The notes under the pieces are model-generated. The model was not told where the DNA came from, searched no databases, and saw only the letters and a list, made by a program, of their open reading frames with translations. The position numbers were made by a program, and so were the translations under genes. Below, one piece after another: positions 1-11,849 of a DNA stretch of 64,000 nucleotides. The stretch lies in the NCBI GenBank assembly GCA_934047225.1, contig CAKOHE010000034.1, positions 434,001-498,000 on the forward strand. The letters run 5' to 3'. The stretch is from Ypsolopha sequella (Eukaryota > Arthropoda > Insecta > Lepidoptera > Ypsolophidae). Each line of letters starts with the position of its first letter. The first letter of the stretch is position 1.

Positions 1-1047
1 TAATGGAAGTACCTACCTTTAATGGTTCATTTTACGAACACCTGAATTTTGGTACATTTACCATCATTATGGTAAGTGTAACACCACTGGTGTCAACTGT
101 CAAAGAGAAGGAAGGGCGAGACCTCAGCCCTGCGTTCCGAAATAGAATTATATCGCTAAAATCGATTACGAAAGACTTTCTATGAAGTATGAAGTGAATG
201 GCTTATGATCCATTATAATTCTATTACGGACCGCAGGGCAGATAAATAATGGTTCTTTACTGAGGGCGAGACAGTACTTATGTGTGTGTGGGTGTATATT
301 GGACGTTGTCAAAATGTTGCATTAAGAAAATTATTTTGTTACGTATTATGCAAAATGTTGGCTAACGTTGATGGAAATGGGTATTATGGGTTGATTCATA
401 AATATTTTTCACTTTTTAATATGTGGATGGCCAAAGGGCACATTCCTGTGTTCAGCCATAGGATAGGGTCAAATGAAGGTCATAAGTTAAATTCTAAAAA
501 TATCTATAATCTTTAGTTAATTTGCCGCAAAAATAATGAAATATGGCCAAATAATGTATTATCTCGAAACAGTTTTGGAATTAGCACTCCTTTTGGCTTA
601 GACTTCCCATACCGAATTGCAAATCGCTGACATTTCGTTTCAGGTTAGTATTTTGGAAGGAAACATATTCATGAACCTATAAAAATACTGTCTTAATCAG
701 AATAACAGCATTTTTTTTTTGAAATATGCCCGAATTGCATATGATTTTGGTATGTATTACGTTTGTATGGATAATTAATTTTGCACCGACCTCTTAACAG
801 AAAGTAGTTCACTCCCCGCAACGGCAGGGAAGGGAAGGGAATTCTATTTAGTAACGCGTTTTCGAACTTTTAAACGCGTATTTCCACAAATTACGGTGTG
901 GACATATTTTGATTCAGTAAAAGTACACGGGCTAAAATAACACTAGGTATATATTCTAGTTTATTTAGAAGTACGTGTCTACTGTTTTTAATAACTTTAG
1001 AGAACTAGCTATATGGTATTTGCAAGTAAATTATGATATTTGTATCC
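1..1047. other. No recognisable gene
   Basis: AT-rich sequence left of the first large element. Short open frames of 60 and 78 codons on the plus strand (3-185, 280-516) have no recognisable motif, no convincing start context and no splice-site support. I read this as intergenic or intronic DNA. Confidence 0.5.
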
Positions 1048-1051
1048 ATTA

Positions 1052-1276
1052 TGATAATTTTCTCTAATGATATACTATAAATAAGACAGGTGGATAAGAT
1101 ATTTTGATATAGTTTTATTGGGGACACTATCACCTCTAACAGAGTCTTACAATAATCCCGCCAAAACTGCCAATTGACAGCTGCGTGTTGCCAGCTGTCT
1201 CACAATGAATATCCCTACTTGACTATGATTATTTAAAATAACAAATACATGTAATAAAAACCTGTAATAGCTAACA
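1052..1276. repeat. Left LTR-like direct repeat
   Basis: 225 bp, TG...CA, identical to 8140-8364. It contains a TATA-like stretch (TATAGTTTTATT), an inner palindrome (GACAGCTG ... CAGCTGTC) and an AATAAA-type signal about 20 bp before its end. All three are usual in LTRs. Confidence 0.65.
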
Positions 1277-3861
1277 GTCGGCCATCCTGACCCTTGCCTG
1301 ACCTCAGGCAAAATTATAGAGACCAAATACTACTCATACTTAATATCTTAATAGACTGTAACTTGACCGAATATCCCAATATTTTATATAATATTTTAAT
1401 ATCGGAATATCTAACATTTCATATCGTAACTTAAATTAAGATGACATTTTTAAGGTTTTACTATATCGATAATCACTACACATAGGTATCAAAATAATCA
1501 AAACACCCGGTAAATGTATAAAAACGATGAAATACACTAATCGATCCACAATTTCTAATAGATGTTATAAGCGTTCAAACATCAAATGGAGTACATACTT
1601 TATATTGACATGTATATTTATAGTTTAACAATACTAGTATCTACAATTATCTTATTATGTCTTTTGCCAAAACTCAATGCGATTATAAGTAAGTATAATT
1701 AAGTCTTAAACGAAATTGAATTGAATACAATTTAGTACAATTTATATACTTAACTCAAAATACATTTTTCTACTTTATTTTAAGCTCATTTAATTAATTA
1801 ATTAAGTGTAGGTTTATCAGTTCCTTTAAATTGTGTGTATTAATGAAAGTCGTTTTACAAGATTATTGATAATACGTACGGAACAAACATAGATATCACA
1901 ATAATATTATTCTAATAGAACATAACACACAAGTACCTACTTCCTTTTGTCAATGTCACGTACGTTGTAAGTAAATAATTTTTATTTACGTACTTAAGTG
2001 AAATACCTAAACGAATATAATCTCAATTTTATAATTTATTTAAACTAATATAATATATTATAAACATATCATAATGTATTATTTCTTGTAATAATTTTGT
2101 TATGGAATATAGAACATTCAACATTTCATCTGAACATTTATTCATCAACATTTTGTGTTGTGCATAAAAATATTCGTATTTGTCTGAATTTTGTTTTCTT
2201 TAGATTTTTTTTTTTTTTTTTAGCTAGTGATATTTGTAAAGTTTAGTTATGTAAATTGATTAAGATAGCATGGTGTCCAAAACAATCAAATAAAATCATA
2301 ATTTGAACTTGTGAATTAATAACTAATTAATTGTTTTATTAGTAGGTAATTAATAATTAAAAATAATAACAATAAGTATATTATATTCTCTCCCAGAAAG
2401 TTGAGATATCATACCCCTTAACAAAGATGAGGAGTCTGCTAAACAAATGTTACACTTTAAAATGTAATTTTAAGGATGCTGCTATATTTTTGCAACTCTG
2501 TTGTATTGGACACTGCGTTTCAAATTCTCTTACCTTCTTATTTGTAAACTTCTAGTTTCTGTAACCCTATTTTAAGATATATACATATTTTTTATATTGT
2601 TTGCTAACGATTTTTTTTTATCATTATAATTTTAAGTAACTAATACAGCTGAGTCAAAGGCATGACGTGAATAATGGTGTAAGGTTGGCAATTGACATCC
2701 ATGGTTAATGGATGATTTTAAGGGCCTATTTACAATTAATAATTACAATTACCTACCACATCTGAACAATATCTTTTAGAGACACCACACAATTGATCAT
2801 CTAAAGAAAAACATTTAAGTAACTTTCCCACAAATTATTTCCTTTCCGCAAATCTCGTGACTCATTCCTGCAGACCAACTGTTTATATAGGTAGTTTTGC
2901 AAGGCATGTATAATTATAAGTATTTATGAAATTTGCTTCTTGTACAAAAAAAAAATAAATAAATAAGCATTACTGCTCAAAATTGACAAGAGGCACAGCG
3001 CAGATGCTGCCGCCGCGGACAGCGCTCGTCATGCATGATACCTATCACACGCACCCTTGCAGTGCGCATCGGCCATCCTGTATGAGGAATGTCCCTATTC
3101 CTGGACTTCATCATCATAATTTTATTTAAATTTAAATTTGGTGAGTCCGTTTAGGTCAACAAATTACATCTTTAGTTGTCAAATAATTAAAACATTTATT
3201 TTTAAAGGGTCAAAAAGCAAAATAAAATCGCTGCCTCCACGTAGTCAAACTATTTTGTCAAACTGATTTGACCACGTGGAAAATTAACAGAATATGCGAG
3301 GCTTACAACATCGTAACAATGAAGGGTCTTCTTGGATATGTTTAATTTATTTCACAAAATTAGTAATTTTACTGGTTTGACCAATCGATACCACTGAGCA
3401 AATAAAATCGATACCGAACACAACACAAACATATAGCTATTAAATTATAAAATGCATTTAAAATGTAATCTCGTTACTTATTGAGTTATTTGAAATGTTA
3501 CTACAAGTTGTTTACTTAAATTTAAGTTGTAATAATAATAACCTTACAATTAACGTTATCTTGCAATAGAAACGCAAGGTTCACTTCATCACTATTCTTA
3601 ACATTATGGAATAATTATAATGATGGAGTTGTGTGAAGCTTAATTATAGTTGCAGCTTTGTGTTTATTAGGTCATATTTAATTTTTTTTTTTAACTCCAA
3701 TCATACAATATTTACATACTCATTACTCAATATTTTTATTGCAAGCATAATGTACATACCTACAATGTTCATTTGTATATATACGTTATTTATATTTATT
3801 GTCTATAAGAATAAATATTGTGTTGTGAAAGTCAAATTACTTATGTGGATTAGTTGACAGT

Positions 3862-4241
3862 CTTAGGAGGATATGTCACGGTTGCAACGTTCATTGGTAC
3901 TTAGGAGGATATGTCACGGTTGCAACGTTCATCGGTACTTAGGAGGATATGTCACGGTTGCAACGTTCATTGGTACTTAGGAGGATATGTCACGGTTGCA
4001 ACGTTCATTGGTACTTAGGAAGATATGTCACGGTTGCAACGTTCATCGGTACTTAGGAGGATATGTCACGGTTGCAACGTTCATTGGTACTTAGGAGGAT
4101 ATGTCACGGTTGCAACGTTCATCGGTACTTAGGAGGATATGTCACGGTTGCAACGTTCATCGGTACTTAGGAGGATATGTCACGGTTGCAACGTTCATCG
4201 GTACTTAGGAGGATATGTCACGGTTGCAACGTTCATCGGTA
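3862..4241. repeat. 38-bp minisatellite, 10 copies
   Basis: Ten head-to-tail 38-bp units, each beginning CTTAGGAGGATATGTCACGG. Units differ only at one C/T position near the end (CATTGGTA or CATCGGTA), plus one G-to-A change in the fifth unit. Such uniformity suggests recent amplification. It lies inside the LTR-like element. Confidence 0.95.
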
Positions 4242-4879
4242 CTCGATGCGGAAAAAGTCGCAGTGTAAGAGGGACGGACTCCGGAAGAACAGCGAAATTA
4301 CAGTTCTAAATTAATATAAAATTAACTAAAAATACTGGCAAGTACATATAATAAAATATTATTAAGGCCAGCGTGTAATTCCTATTTGTCACAACTATGA
4401 GAAAAGTGTCGATAAAGACCTCATTTCAATAGTTATTTCTTCAATCGGAAACTAGGAAAATGTACCAAAATTAATATACTTATTTATAAAACCGATGGCC
4501 TCTTCTGATAAGCAGGTAAACTATTTCAACCAGTGTTACCTCAGTGTCAGAGTCATAAATTGTACATGCTTGCAGCCAACCAGTTCATTCAACTGATTTT
4601 ATCATACTTCATTCAAATACACTGTCATCATAAAATTATCAATGCTTTTTCTTTTTGTATGATGAAAGGGGGAATTATCTTAATTAAGAACTCTTAGAAT
4701 TGGCTCTTGCATCACGCGGTGTTTTTCTTATTATTATTATATATATTCTTTTTTTTTTTTGTTTGTCAACGTCATAATAAAATTCTACCTCTCCCCACTG
4801 CTGTTCAGTATAAATTTTCCCCACAACACTTGTTGGCTGGAAGAAACCTCCTGTAAAGGTAAGCCCGCTTTTATGTATT

Positions 4880-4880
4880 A

Positions 4881-4927
<47 letters not shown>
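4880..4927. repeat. (AT)n microsatellite
   Basis: About 48 bp of uninterrupted AT dinucleotide in a non-coding stretch. Length may vary between alleles and assemblies. Confidence 0.95.
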
Positions 4928-4930
<3 letters not shown>

Positions 4931-5047
4931 TTGTTGTCTTAGTTTATGTTTCTGTGTACAATAAAGGATATAAAATATGAATGATTCGGTATTTGTTAAC
5001 AAAATAAAGATTCTACTTAAAAATTAACAATGCAAAACGAAAGGTTT

Positions 5048-5456
5048 ACTTAAGGCGATTACTGTCGCCAAATTAGCAGCTCGATGTTTGTCGGTACAAA
5101 TATCGACGGAAACGACATTAAAATAACGTTTATATAACATAGCGGCAATGCATAGTGGCTGTTGCGACGCTCGCTGCGTCCTTGATAGGGCGAAATAGGA
5201 GAAAATAATACTTTTCACATGGACGTAATTGTTTGATTGAATAATCCTATGTTATCTTTATAGCTATCAAGTTTATATATATTTATCAAAGCATAAATGT
5301 ATTAAATAGGCTAAGAGTGGTTTGAAAAAGAAAAATGTTGCCTGTTGTCTTAGTGTTGATAATTCATAATACATTTTTTCAATATTTTTGGTTGCACTAT
5401 AAACTAGGAGTAAGCTTTGGAAGTACCTATTTGACTATACTAAGCCCCTTAAGTAA
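5048..5456 (+). repeat. Dispersed repeat, copy 1
   Basis: This stretch matches 57992-58461 over most of its length, starting TTAAGGCGATTAC and running through AATTAGCAGCTCGAT, a GC-richer core (ACGCTCGCTGCGTCCTTGAT) and an A/T-rich tail. Divergence is visible as scattered substitutions and small indels. The minus-strand open frame at 5024-5218 falls inside it and is probably not a gene. No transposon domain was recognised, so the family is unassigned. Confidence 0.8.
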
Positions 5457-6008
5457 GTAATCTATATACATATTTATTTTATTTGTTTGTACCACATACA
5501 TTAAAACACATTCAATCAATCATTATAGATTAGTATGTATTTTGACATGTAGATAATTTAATATTTAGGTAACATAAGAAATAAGTTATTTATTATATTA
5601 TAGTCACTGACTAAATTTAGCAGCGCCCTTACAGGGTCCTTGTTTGATACTTATTATTCAAGACACCTTTTGTACAACAAGAAAGCTAAATAAATTTTTA
5701 TCTTATCTATTTTCTTTACACCACCTACGCACCATCCTCTATTTTACATTATCTATCACCCAAAGGTTGTCTGGAAGAAATCTGTCAAACAATAAGACCA
5801 CCCATTGTACCCTCTCTAACATATTTTATAACTTCTTTTGTTTCCGTGCACAATAAAGAGCATGTATGTTACGTTATAGATTTATCAGTAGGATATATAT
5901 ATATTCTTAAGCATTGTAGGCGTCCACAGGCTGCTTCAGTGCAGACAGAACTCTTCATGCTGCTATATGTAGTCGATGAAATATACTGTGCTCACACACT
6001 AGGTGGTT

Positions 6009-6407
6009 CGGTCTCAGATTAATAAAATTCATGAAACATATACCGCGTTCACACACAATGTGAATCGGTCTCAGATTGATAAAATTCATGAAACATATAC
6101 CGCGTTCACACACAATGTGAATCGGTCTCAGATTGATAAAATTCATGAAACATATACCGCGTTCACACACAATGTGAATCGGTCTCAGCTTGATAAAGTT
6201 CATGAAACATATACCGCGTTCGCACACAAGGTGGGTCGGTCTCAGATTGATAAAATTCATGAACCATATACCGCGTTCGCACACAAGGTGGGTCGGTCTC
6301 AGATTGATAAAATTCATTAAACATATACCGCGTTCGCACACAAGGTGGGTCGGTCTCAGATTGTAGTTGATGAAATACCGCGTTCACACTGTGAATCGGC
6401 CTCAGGC
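6009..6407. repeat. 57-bp minisatellite, open on both strands
   Basis: About seven 57-bp units beginning CGGTCTCAGATTGATAAAAT; the last is shortened and a partial unit precedes the array. Because 57 is a multiple of three and the unit lacks stops in certain frames, long open frames appear on both strands (128 codons on minus, 105 on plus). They encode a 19-residue repeat and need not be genes. Units fall into two subtypes, ACAATGTGAAT (left) and ACAAGGTGGGT (right). Confidence 0.9.
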
Positions 6408-7351
6408 ACCAACAGCAAAATCTAGTAAGAAAACAATCAATTACTCATACTGAACAGAGCTAAACCCTTAAACTTTTGCATTGTCCATCGCCTATATTTT
6501 ATGTAAATATTTGTGTATCCAATATATGCTTCAAACCAACTTCCAATACTTTCATTCCTCACTCACCATTATTTTATTTATTTATTTTTATTACAAGACA
6601 TTTGCTACTGTTTGTTATATCATAACAGGTGAGTCAGCCATTAAAAGTTAACTTGAAATTACTTGTTGAAAGTGTAACTGTAGGGTCCAAAAGCATAACT
6701 TCATTAACAAATACAAGGTTTACTGGTCCTCAATAAAGAATTAATCAATACAATGGATTAAAATCCATAGCCAGAATAATAATAATAAAGAATGGTATTA
6801 CCTCACTCTTCCTTGTGCATTTGGACGCACTAAGTTATGAAAATATAAACATATACCCATACCACCATGTCGTCTGGTCGGTTTCACATTGATTTACACA
6901 TTTCTCAAAACCTTACTGTTTCCAATATTTGTATTTTTGTTTACAGCTGTAACCCTCCTTGGCAGTACTTCAACAAAACTGAAAATAATTTCCTGAAAGT
7001 AAACCCTGAAAGTATGATATTGTGCACTCCCTCTTTATTATTGAATTTCCTCGATTTCACTCTTATAATGTGCATTCAAATTCTGAAAAATTACAACTTA
7101 AAGCCAATATACTGAAAATAATCATTCTCAACTCCTTCACAGTGGTTAGTAGGAATTTCCTCCAATCAAAAACTCCATGCAGTTTTATTTTACTGACATT
7201 AAGAAAAACCTGAAAGTTATTTCCTGCAAGTGTGATCCTTGCACCATAACTGTATATTATAAATTTCCATTTATCTTTTTCACTCTTATTTCATGTGTGT
7301 TCACATTACTTATATATTAAATTGTAGCTTCTAGTCAATATCCTTATTTGT

Positions 7352-7758
7352 TGTGTATCTCCAAAATTGTTTTCCAAGTAACATTATTGCATAAACTTAT
7401 GGTCACTGGCTCAATTATGTCCATGCATTTATTTCACCGAAGAAAATAAATATAATGATCAAACATTCCATGACATACAATCTCTGTATAACACTCCTTT
7501 CAAAGACACAAGCCTAGTATTACTCTATCAATAAATTGATTCAGAATAATTTTCAGTAGGTATCACAGCATAATATCACAGCGTGAATATATTCCAGATT
7601 CCAGTCACAGATTTCCTTCAATACTCACTTGCTTAATAACTCATGTTTGTTTATTTATTTTTGTATGTGTATCTCCAAAATTGTTTTCCAAGTAACATTA
7701 TTGCATAAACTTATGGTCACTGGCTAATTTTCAGTAGGTATCACAGCATAATATCACA
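7352..7758. repeat. Mosaic direct duplication
   Basis: Segment A (7352-7411, starting TGTGTATCTCCAAAATTG) recurs at 7666-7725. Segment B (about 7547-7580, AATTTTCAGTAGGTATCACA) recurs at 7726-7758. In the first copy A and B are about 136 bp apart; in the second they abut. The second copy therefore looks like a deletion derivative of the first. Confidence 0.85.
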
Positions 7759-8139
7759 TTTTTCAGTTTTTCTTAGATACCAGCGTTCCGTAATCTAGAG
7801 TTTAGCCTCCATTTGTTTGTTTTTCCATCATTTTCTGAACATTTTTCCATTTCTTTCTGATGCAAATTGATAGTCCTGTAGCGGGGTCAATGACCGCTCT
7901 GGTTGTTTCACAATTTAAAGTAGATGAGGTTTAAGTACTTAATTACACTTAACTTTGTTTAAAAGTTATTGTTATCGTCTAATAGGGCTATGAAAAACTA
8001 TTATTTCACTTTATGCAGCCCATTTTGATCTTGAAAACACAACTGAAAACGTCACGCCACCATTTTACAACGCAATCTTTCTTTTTGTTTCTGAGCGGTT
8101 TTATTTGGGCTTTTAGGTATATTTATAGCACTTCTGAAT

Positions 8140-8364
8140 TGATAATTTTCTCTAATGATATACTATAAATAAGACAGGTGGATAAGATATTTTGATATAG
8201 TTTTATTGGGGACACTATCACCTCTAACAGAGTCTTACAATAATCCCGCCAAAACTGCCAATTGACAGCTGCGTGTTGCCAGCTGTCTCACAATGAATAT
8301 CCCTACTTGACTATGATTATTTAAAATAACAAATACATGTAATAAAAACCTGTAATAGCTAACA
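8140..8364. repeat. Right LTR-like direct repeat
   Basis: Identical by eye to 1052-1276, TG...CA, followed by ATTA (8365-8368), which matches the bases before the left repeat. The sequence before it is not purine-rich, which is unusual for a 3' LTR. Confidence 0.65.
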
Positions 8365-8737
8365 ATTATAAGGATTTTTTTGTATTGAAAACCAAAATTT
8401 GGTTTTGCATGTTACTTGAGATGTTGTTTTAAGGCCTATTTTATGGTTTTTTATATTGAAGCGATGCTTCTACGAAACCAATAAATTGATACTAATACCA
8501 TTATTATGTTAAAGAAATTATGTAAATAATAATTTAATCTAAAATGAAGTGTAGAAGAGCTAGATCGTCGTGCACCCAGATTTTGGGTACTTCAGAGAAA
8601 CACCCGGGCAGTGCTTGAGTCTGCATTTTGAATAGCATGGTAAGAGTGTTATAGGTAAATAATTAATATATCCACAAATTTTTGTTTTATTTAATGAATC
8701 AACATCCTATTAGGTTTGGAAGAAATTTTTATAATAG

Positions 8738-9849
8738 TTAAGGGTCACACAGTTCGTATTTCTCTATGCATTCAATAAGCCAGCCAACTGGCAATGCTTT
8801 TAAGTGTTCCATGTTATACTTTGGCTCATAAAAGTCCTTGAAAATGATGTAATGAAAACAATTAACTAGCATACTATCTTTTGTACCGTGGTACGGTACC
8901 AATTTCTCTGCATCTGGGATAAGTTCTGGATTAAGTACCAGTCTTAATTTTTTACCGCCTGCATCTGTAATCAGTTTCGCTAGTATGGCCTTAGTAAGGA
9001 TTATGTGCTTTGAAATCTTATACTTCATGTTGAAATTGTGCAAATAGAAGTGACAACCATTGAAAAGACGTGGTAATTGCTTGCATTTGTTGTATCTGGC
9101 ATTTTTTGGACCATTGTAGGTGGCCTTGCTGACTCCAAGTACTTCATACTTTTCAAATGATTCAAAGTTTTCTTCGGTGGAGTCAGTTATCCAATCTGAG
9201 CTTATAATCCAGAGTTCATTTGTGATAGCTTAAAGGACTTCCAAGGTGGATGTGCAAATCAACTCGTCTTCTGTACCAACAATCAAATGAGTCACTTTTT
9301 TAGAGAATTTTACTTCGATATGTAAATTCTCATGACTTTTTATTAATGTTTTCAGTTTATTAAGACTCGCTATCTGTGAATTTTAAGGTTTTGGTAACAG
9401 CCTGTTTTGGGCGAGACTTCTCAATTTTTTTTACAGTTGGTGTTTCTCCTTCGTCCTCGTTTTGGTTTGGTATTTACTTGGTCGAGATTTTCAGAGGGTT
9501 TGGAGACATTTTCCTTGGCAGTGGACCGCTTTGGATCAGGTTTTTTACGTTTGTTTTTAGAATTGAAAATATCGTCCAGTTCCTTAACTGAAGCTATTGC
9601 GGAGTTCACGCATGGGTCTGCAAAGGTTTTGCAGCCATCGAGCGACACGTTGCATGTAGGACATCTTTTCAACCCCTCAAAATGCTCGGAGCAAATCATA
9701 TGAAAACATGTGCTCAAAGTGATTGCATTTTCGCACAGTTTATAGCAAATTAAGCAAGTATAATGAAGTTGCACGTCTTCCAGGGCTTTCAGAAACTGTT
9801 TCAGGTGTTTCTGTTGTTTCTGTTTTGCTTTTAATGCTTTTGACGACAT
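8738..9849 (-). pseudogene. BARD1: BARD1-like RING and BRCT gene, broken and intronless
   Basis: On the minus strand from an ATG at 9849, the N-terminus reads MSSKALKAK and carries a RING finger at residues 32-66: CLIC, then TCFHMIC, a His in place of the sixth ligand Cys (SEH), then CPTC. A basic linker follows to a TGA right after a run of eight A (about 9421-9432). One base shift there continues the frame; a second shift is needed near 9361-9375. Then a BRCT-like stretch ends NELWIISSDWITD, with one in-frame TAA just before it where Gln is expected. A second BRCT (9080-8738) contains LFNGCHFYL, YHGTKDS and LPVGWLIECIEKYEL, closely matching the C-terminal BRCT of BARD1 (WFIDCVMSFELLP in human). 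BARD1 pairs with BRCA1 as a nuclear E3 ubiquitin ligase in DNA repair. Ankyrin repeats are absent and no introns interrupt 1.1 kb. Retro-pseudogene or damaged intronless gene; assembly error is possible at the A8 run. Confidence 0.72.
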
Positions 9850-10313
9850 TTTGATGAAAGTTGAAACGAAACAACCCCACTCGGGCCACTCGTCTTGCTT
9901 TTTTTTTTTTTCCTCAATTTGTCCCATTTTTGGACAGGCAAAGGTATCTAAGAGACCATGATAGCCTTTTCTTTGGTGTTGTATTCTCTTCCACATTGTT
10001 ATTATATTAGGCAAAAGCCTCGTCTGATACGATATTTTATTAATAATTCAAGTCCTATGTTGACGTCTCATCCAGTAGGTAGGCTTAAAGCCTCATTGTC
10101 GTATCCAGTATTAAATCAATCACACACAATGTGTGTCACATATTTATCAGATGTATTTGTTCTTCTTTAGATGTCCGTCATAGTAGCGCAAATGAATTCA
10201 AAAATAGGGAAATATGTTGCAGAATTTTTCAAAATTGTCTTCAAGTCACGCGGGATATTTTCAGGCTTTTCATAAATCTTTAAAAAATTGTCAATTAATA
10301 ATATCCTAGGGAT

Positions 10314-10808
10314 TCCAAAGGAGGTCCTTACTTTGTCAGAGAATAAGTTTAAACTGTATATTAAGCAGGGCCTATTGAAAAAGGCATATTATAAAATAAA
10401 TGAATATTTGGATGATGGTGAAGCATGGTGTTACAGTGATAATGATAGTAAGTTATAATTTAATTAAATAGTATAATTTCTTAACTTATGATTCCTCTAA
10501 GGTGTAAACATTAATTGATTACAGACTGTAAAAGGAAAAGGACTATATGAGACAGGTAGACAAAGATATATATGTTTTTCTTTTTTTCATTAACCTGAAT
10601 TCCTGCTGTCTTGTATTTTCTTATCCCTTGGTTAAAGTAGATATAAGTCATATATTGTATAGCATAAGTTTTATGTTGAAAAAAAAGACATGATCTTGCT
10701 AAGTTTCTTGCCCTTCTTCTTAGCAAGACTAATCGAATGGGCGGAGGTAGGCATGTATTTATATATGTAACCTATTAGTATGTAGTATATAGGATGGGAT
10801 TTGGTCGG
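10314..10808 (+). mobile_element. 5'-truncated copy of the CR1-like element
   Basis: From TTCCAAAGGAGGTCC to GGGATTTGGTCGG this matches 40621-41117, the 3' end of the CR1-like element, almost base for base. It holds the last RT-ORF codons (ending NDSKL) and the 3' UTR. This is a classic 5'-truncated non-LTR insertion. It also fixes the 3' end of the family, since both copies stop matching right after TTTGGTCGG. Confidence 0.92.
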
Positions 10809-11215
10809 CCGCCTGGATTCGTGCTGGGGGCTCGGTTGGTGATCATTGAACCTTGTTCCTGGGGCCGTATTTTTGGGTCGTTCGGGTTCGGTTCGCGTGC
10901 GGAAGTGTATGCCTGTCTCATCTTGCAAATGACAAGTTCTGATGTGCAACGTGGGATGGGTATGTGCTTTCGCGCGTGGGTTGGGAACGAGCGATTCGGA
11001 AATGCGGCTCCTGGTCCCTGGCCGGGTCTCCGGTGTGGGTTCGGGCGGCTGATTGAATTTTACCTTGTATAATATATATTTTACCTATCATTTTAATCGT
11101 AAATATATTGCTACATAAATTAAATAAACCTTTAATTTAGTTCATGTACATTTATTATTTTATTACATATATTTTCTTTATTAGATTAAATTTGACGTGT
11201 AAAAAGTGTATATAT
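10809..11215. other. GC-rich patch then AT-rich spacer
   Basis: About 260 bp after the truncated element is markedly GC-rich (10809-11070), then the sequence returns to AT-rich. Open frames of 92 codons on both strands are low-complexity, Gly/Arg-rich and unsupported. I recognise no domain. It may be a fragment of another retroelement's untranslated region. Confidence 0.4.
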
Positions 11216-11640
11216 CTATACCTGCTTTGCAAAATAAACTATTTGAATTTGAATTGCAAAAGCAGGACATTCAAAAAATATATGATCCAGCGTTTGATCA
11301 GAGTCTTCAGAGCATTGAGTGCATTTGGGTGAATGAATTATCCGCAAACAGTGTAAATGGGCGTTGATTGAAGCGACAGTGTCCAAAACGAAGTCTACAA
11401 ATGATGGAGTAAAACTTGCGACTTCTAGACTTTGTATTCTTAAACCAAGGAGTTCTTCCAACTTCATTATTATTAATTTGAGCGAACCATGAGCCTTTTT
11501 GAGCCAGGGTTACATGATACATGGTTACATGATAAATTGCGTGCCACTCGTCCAACATTTTTTTCCTCATTATTGTAACCAAATCGGAATATGGAATAGC
11601 AATATTCTGTGTAACGAACGTCATTACATATCAGTACACC
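11216..11640 (-). pseudogene. C-terminal fragment of an RNase H-type non-LTR ORF
   Basis: Two overlapping minus-strand frames together give the region that follows RNase H in I/R1-like elements. Recognisable pieces are TPWFKNTKSRSRKFYSIICR, RLRFGH and the zinc-knuckle-like CTQCSEDSDQTLDHIFFEC. At least one frameshift (near 11450-11470) splits it. It lies head-to-head with the plus-strand element starting near 11650, so the two are separate insertions or one inverted rearrangement. The sequence around 11235-11250 on the minus strand (AAATTCAAATTCAAAT) may be its 3' tail. Confidence 0.7.
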
Positions 11641-11849
11641 AGTCTCTTTAGTCTGGCGTAATATAAGAAGATTTCGAGGATCACTTAATATCCAGAATAT
11701 TACCTCCAATGATCCTGATTCTTGGGTAGGGGCTTTCGCTGAGAGGCTTGCTCCCTCTTGCCCTCCGAATATTCCTCCTGCTGCTTCACACCCTCCTATT
11801 TCTCTTCACTCATGTCCCAGTAATAATTTCGATTTTATAAATTCTCCTT

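Larger units (their letters stand above)
1052..8364. mobile_element. LTR-like element with non-coding interior
   Basis: Two 225-bp direct repeats, identical by eye, lie at 1052-1276 and 8140-8364. Each starts TG and ends CA. The outer flanks are ATTA on the left (1048-1051) and ATTA on the right (8365-8368), while the inner flanks do not match. This is the pattern of one LTR retrotransposon insertion of 7,313 bp with a 4-bp target duplication. The interior has no gag, protease, RT or integrase frame. I also see no TGG-starting primer-binding site after the left repeat and no purine tract before the right repeat. A large non-autonomous LTR derivative is the best reading. The alternative is two unrelated copies of a small repeat whose flanks match by chance. 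Identical LTRs would mean a recent insertion. Confidence 0.55.

Noticed and set aside
3860..4242. CRISPR-like array (38-bp repeats)
   Set aside because: Units are contiguous with no unique spacers and the genome is eukaryotic; it is a minisatellite.
5955..6387. Open frames of 128, 105 and 74 codons on both strands
   Set aside because: They are produced by the 57-bp minisatellite, whose unit length is a multiple of three; no non-repetitive coding sequence is attached.
9376..9703. Plus-strand frames of 71 and 98 codons
   Set aside because: Antisense to the RING and linker coding sequence of the BARD1-like gene; hydrophobic low-complexity readings.
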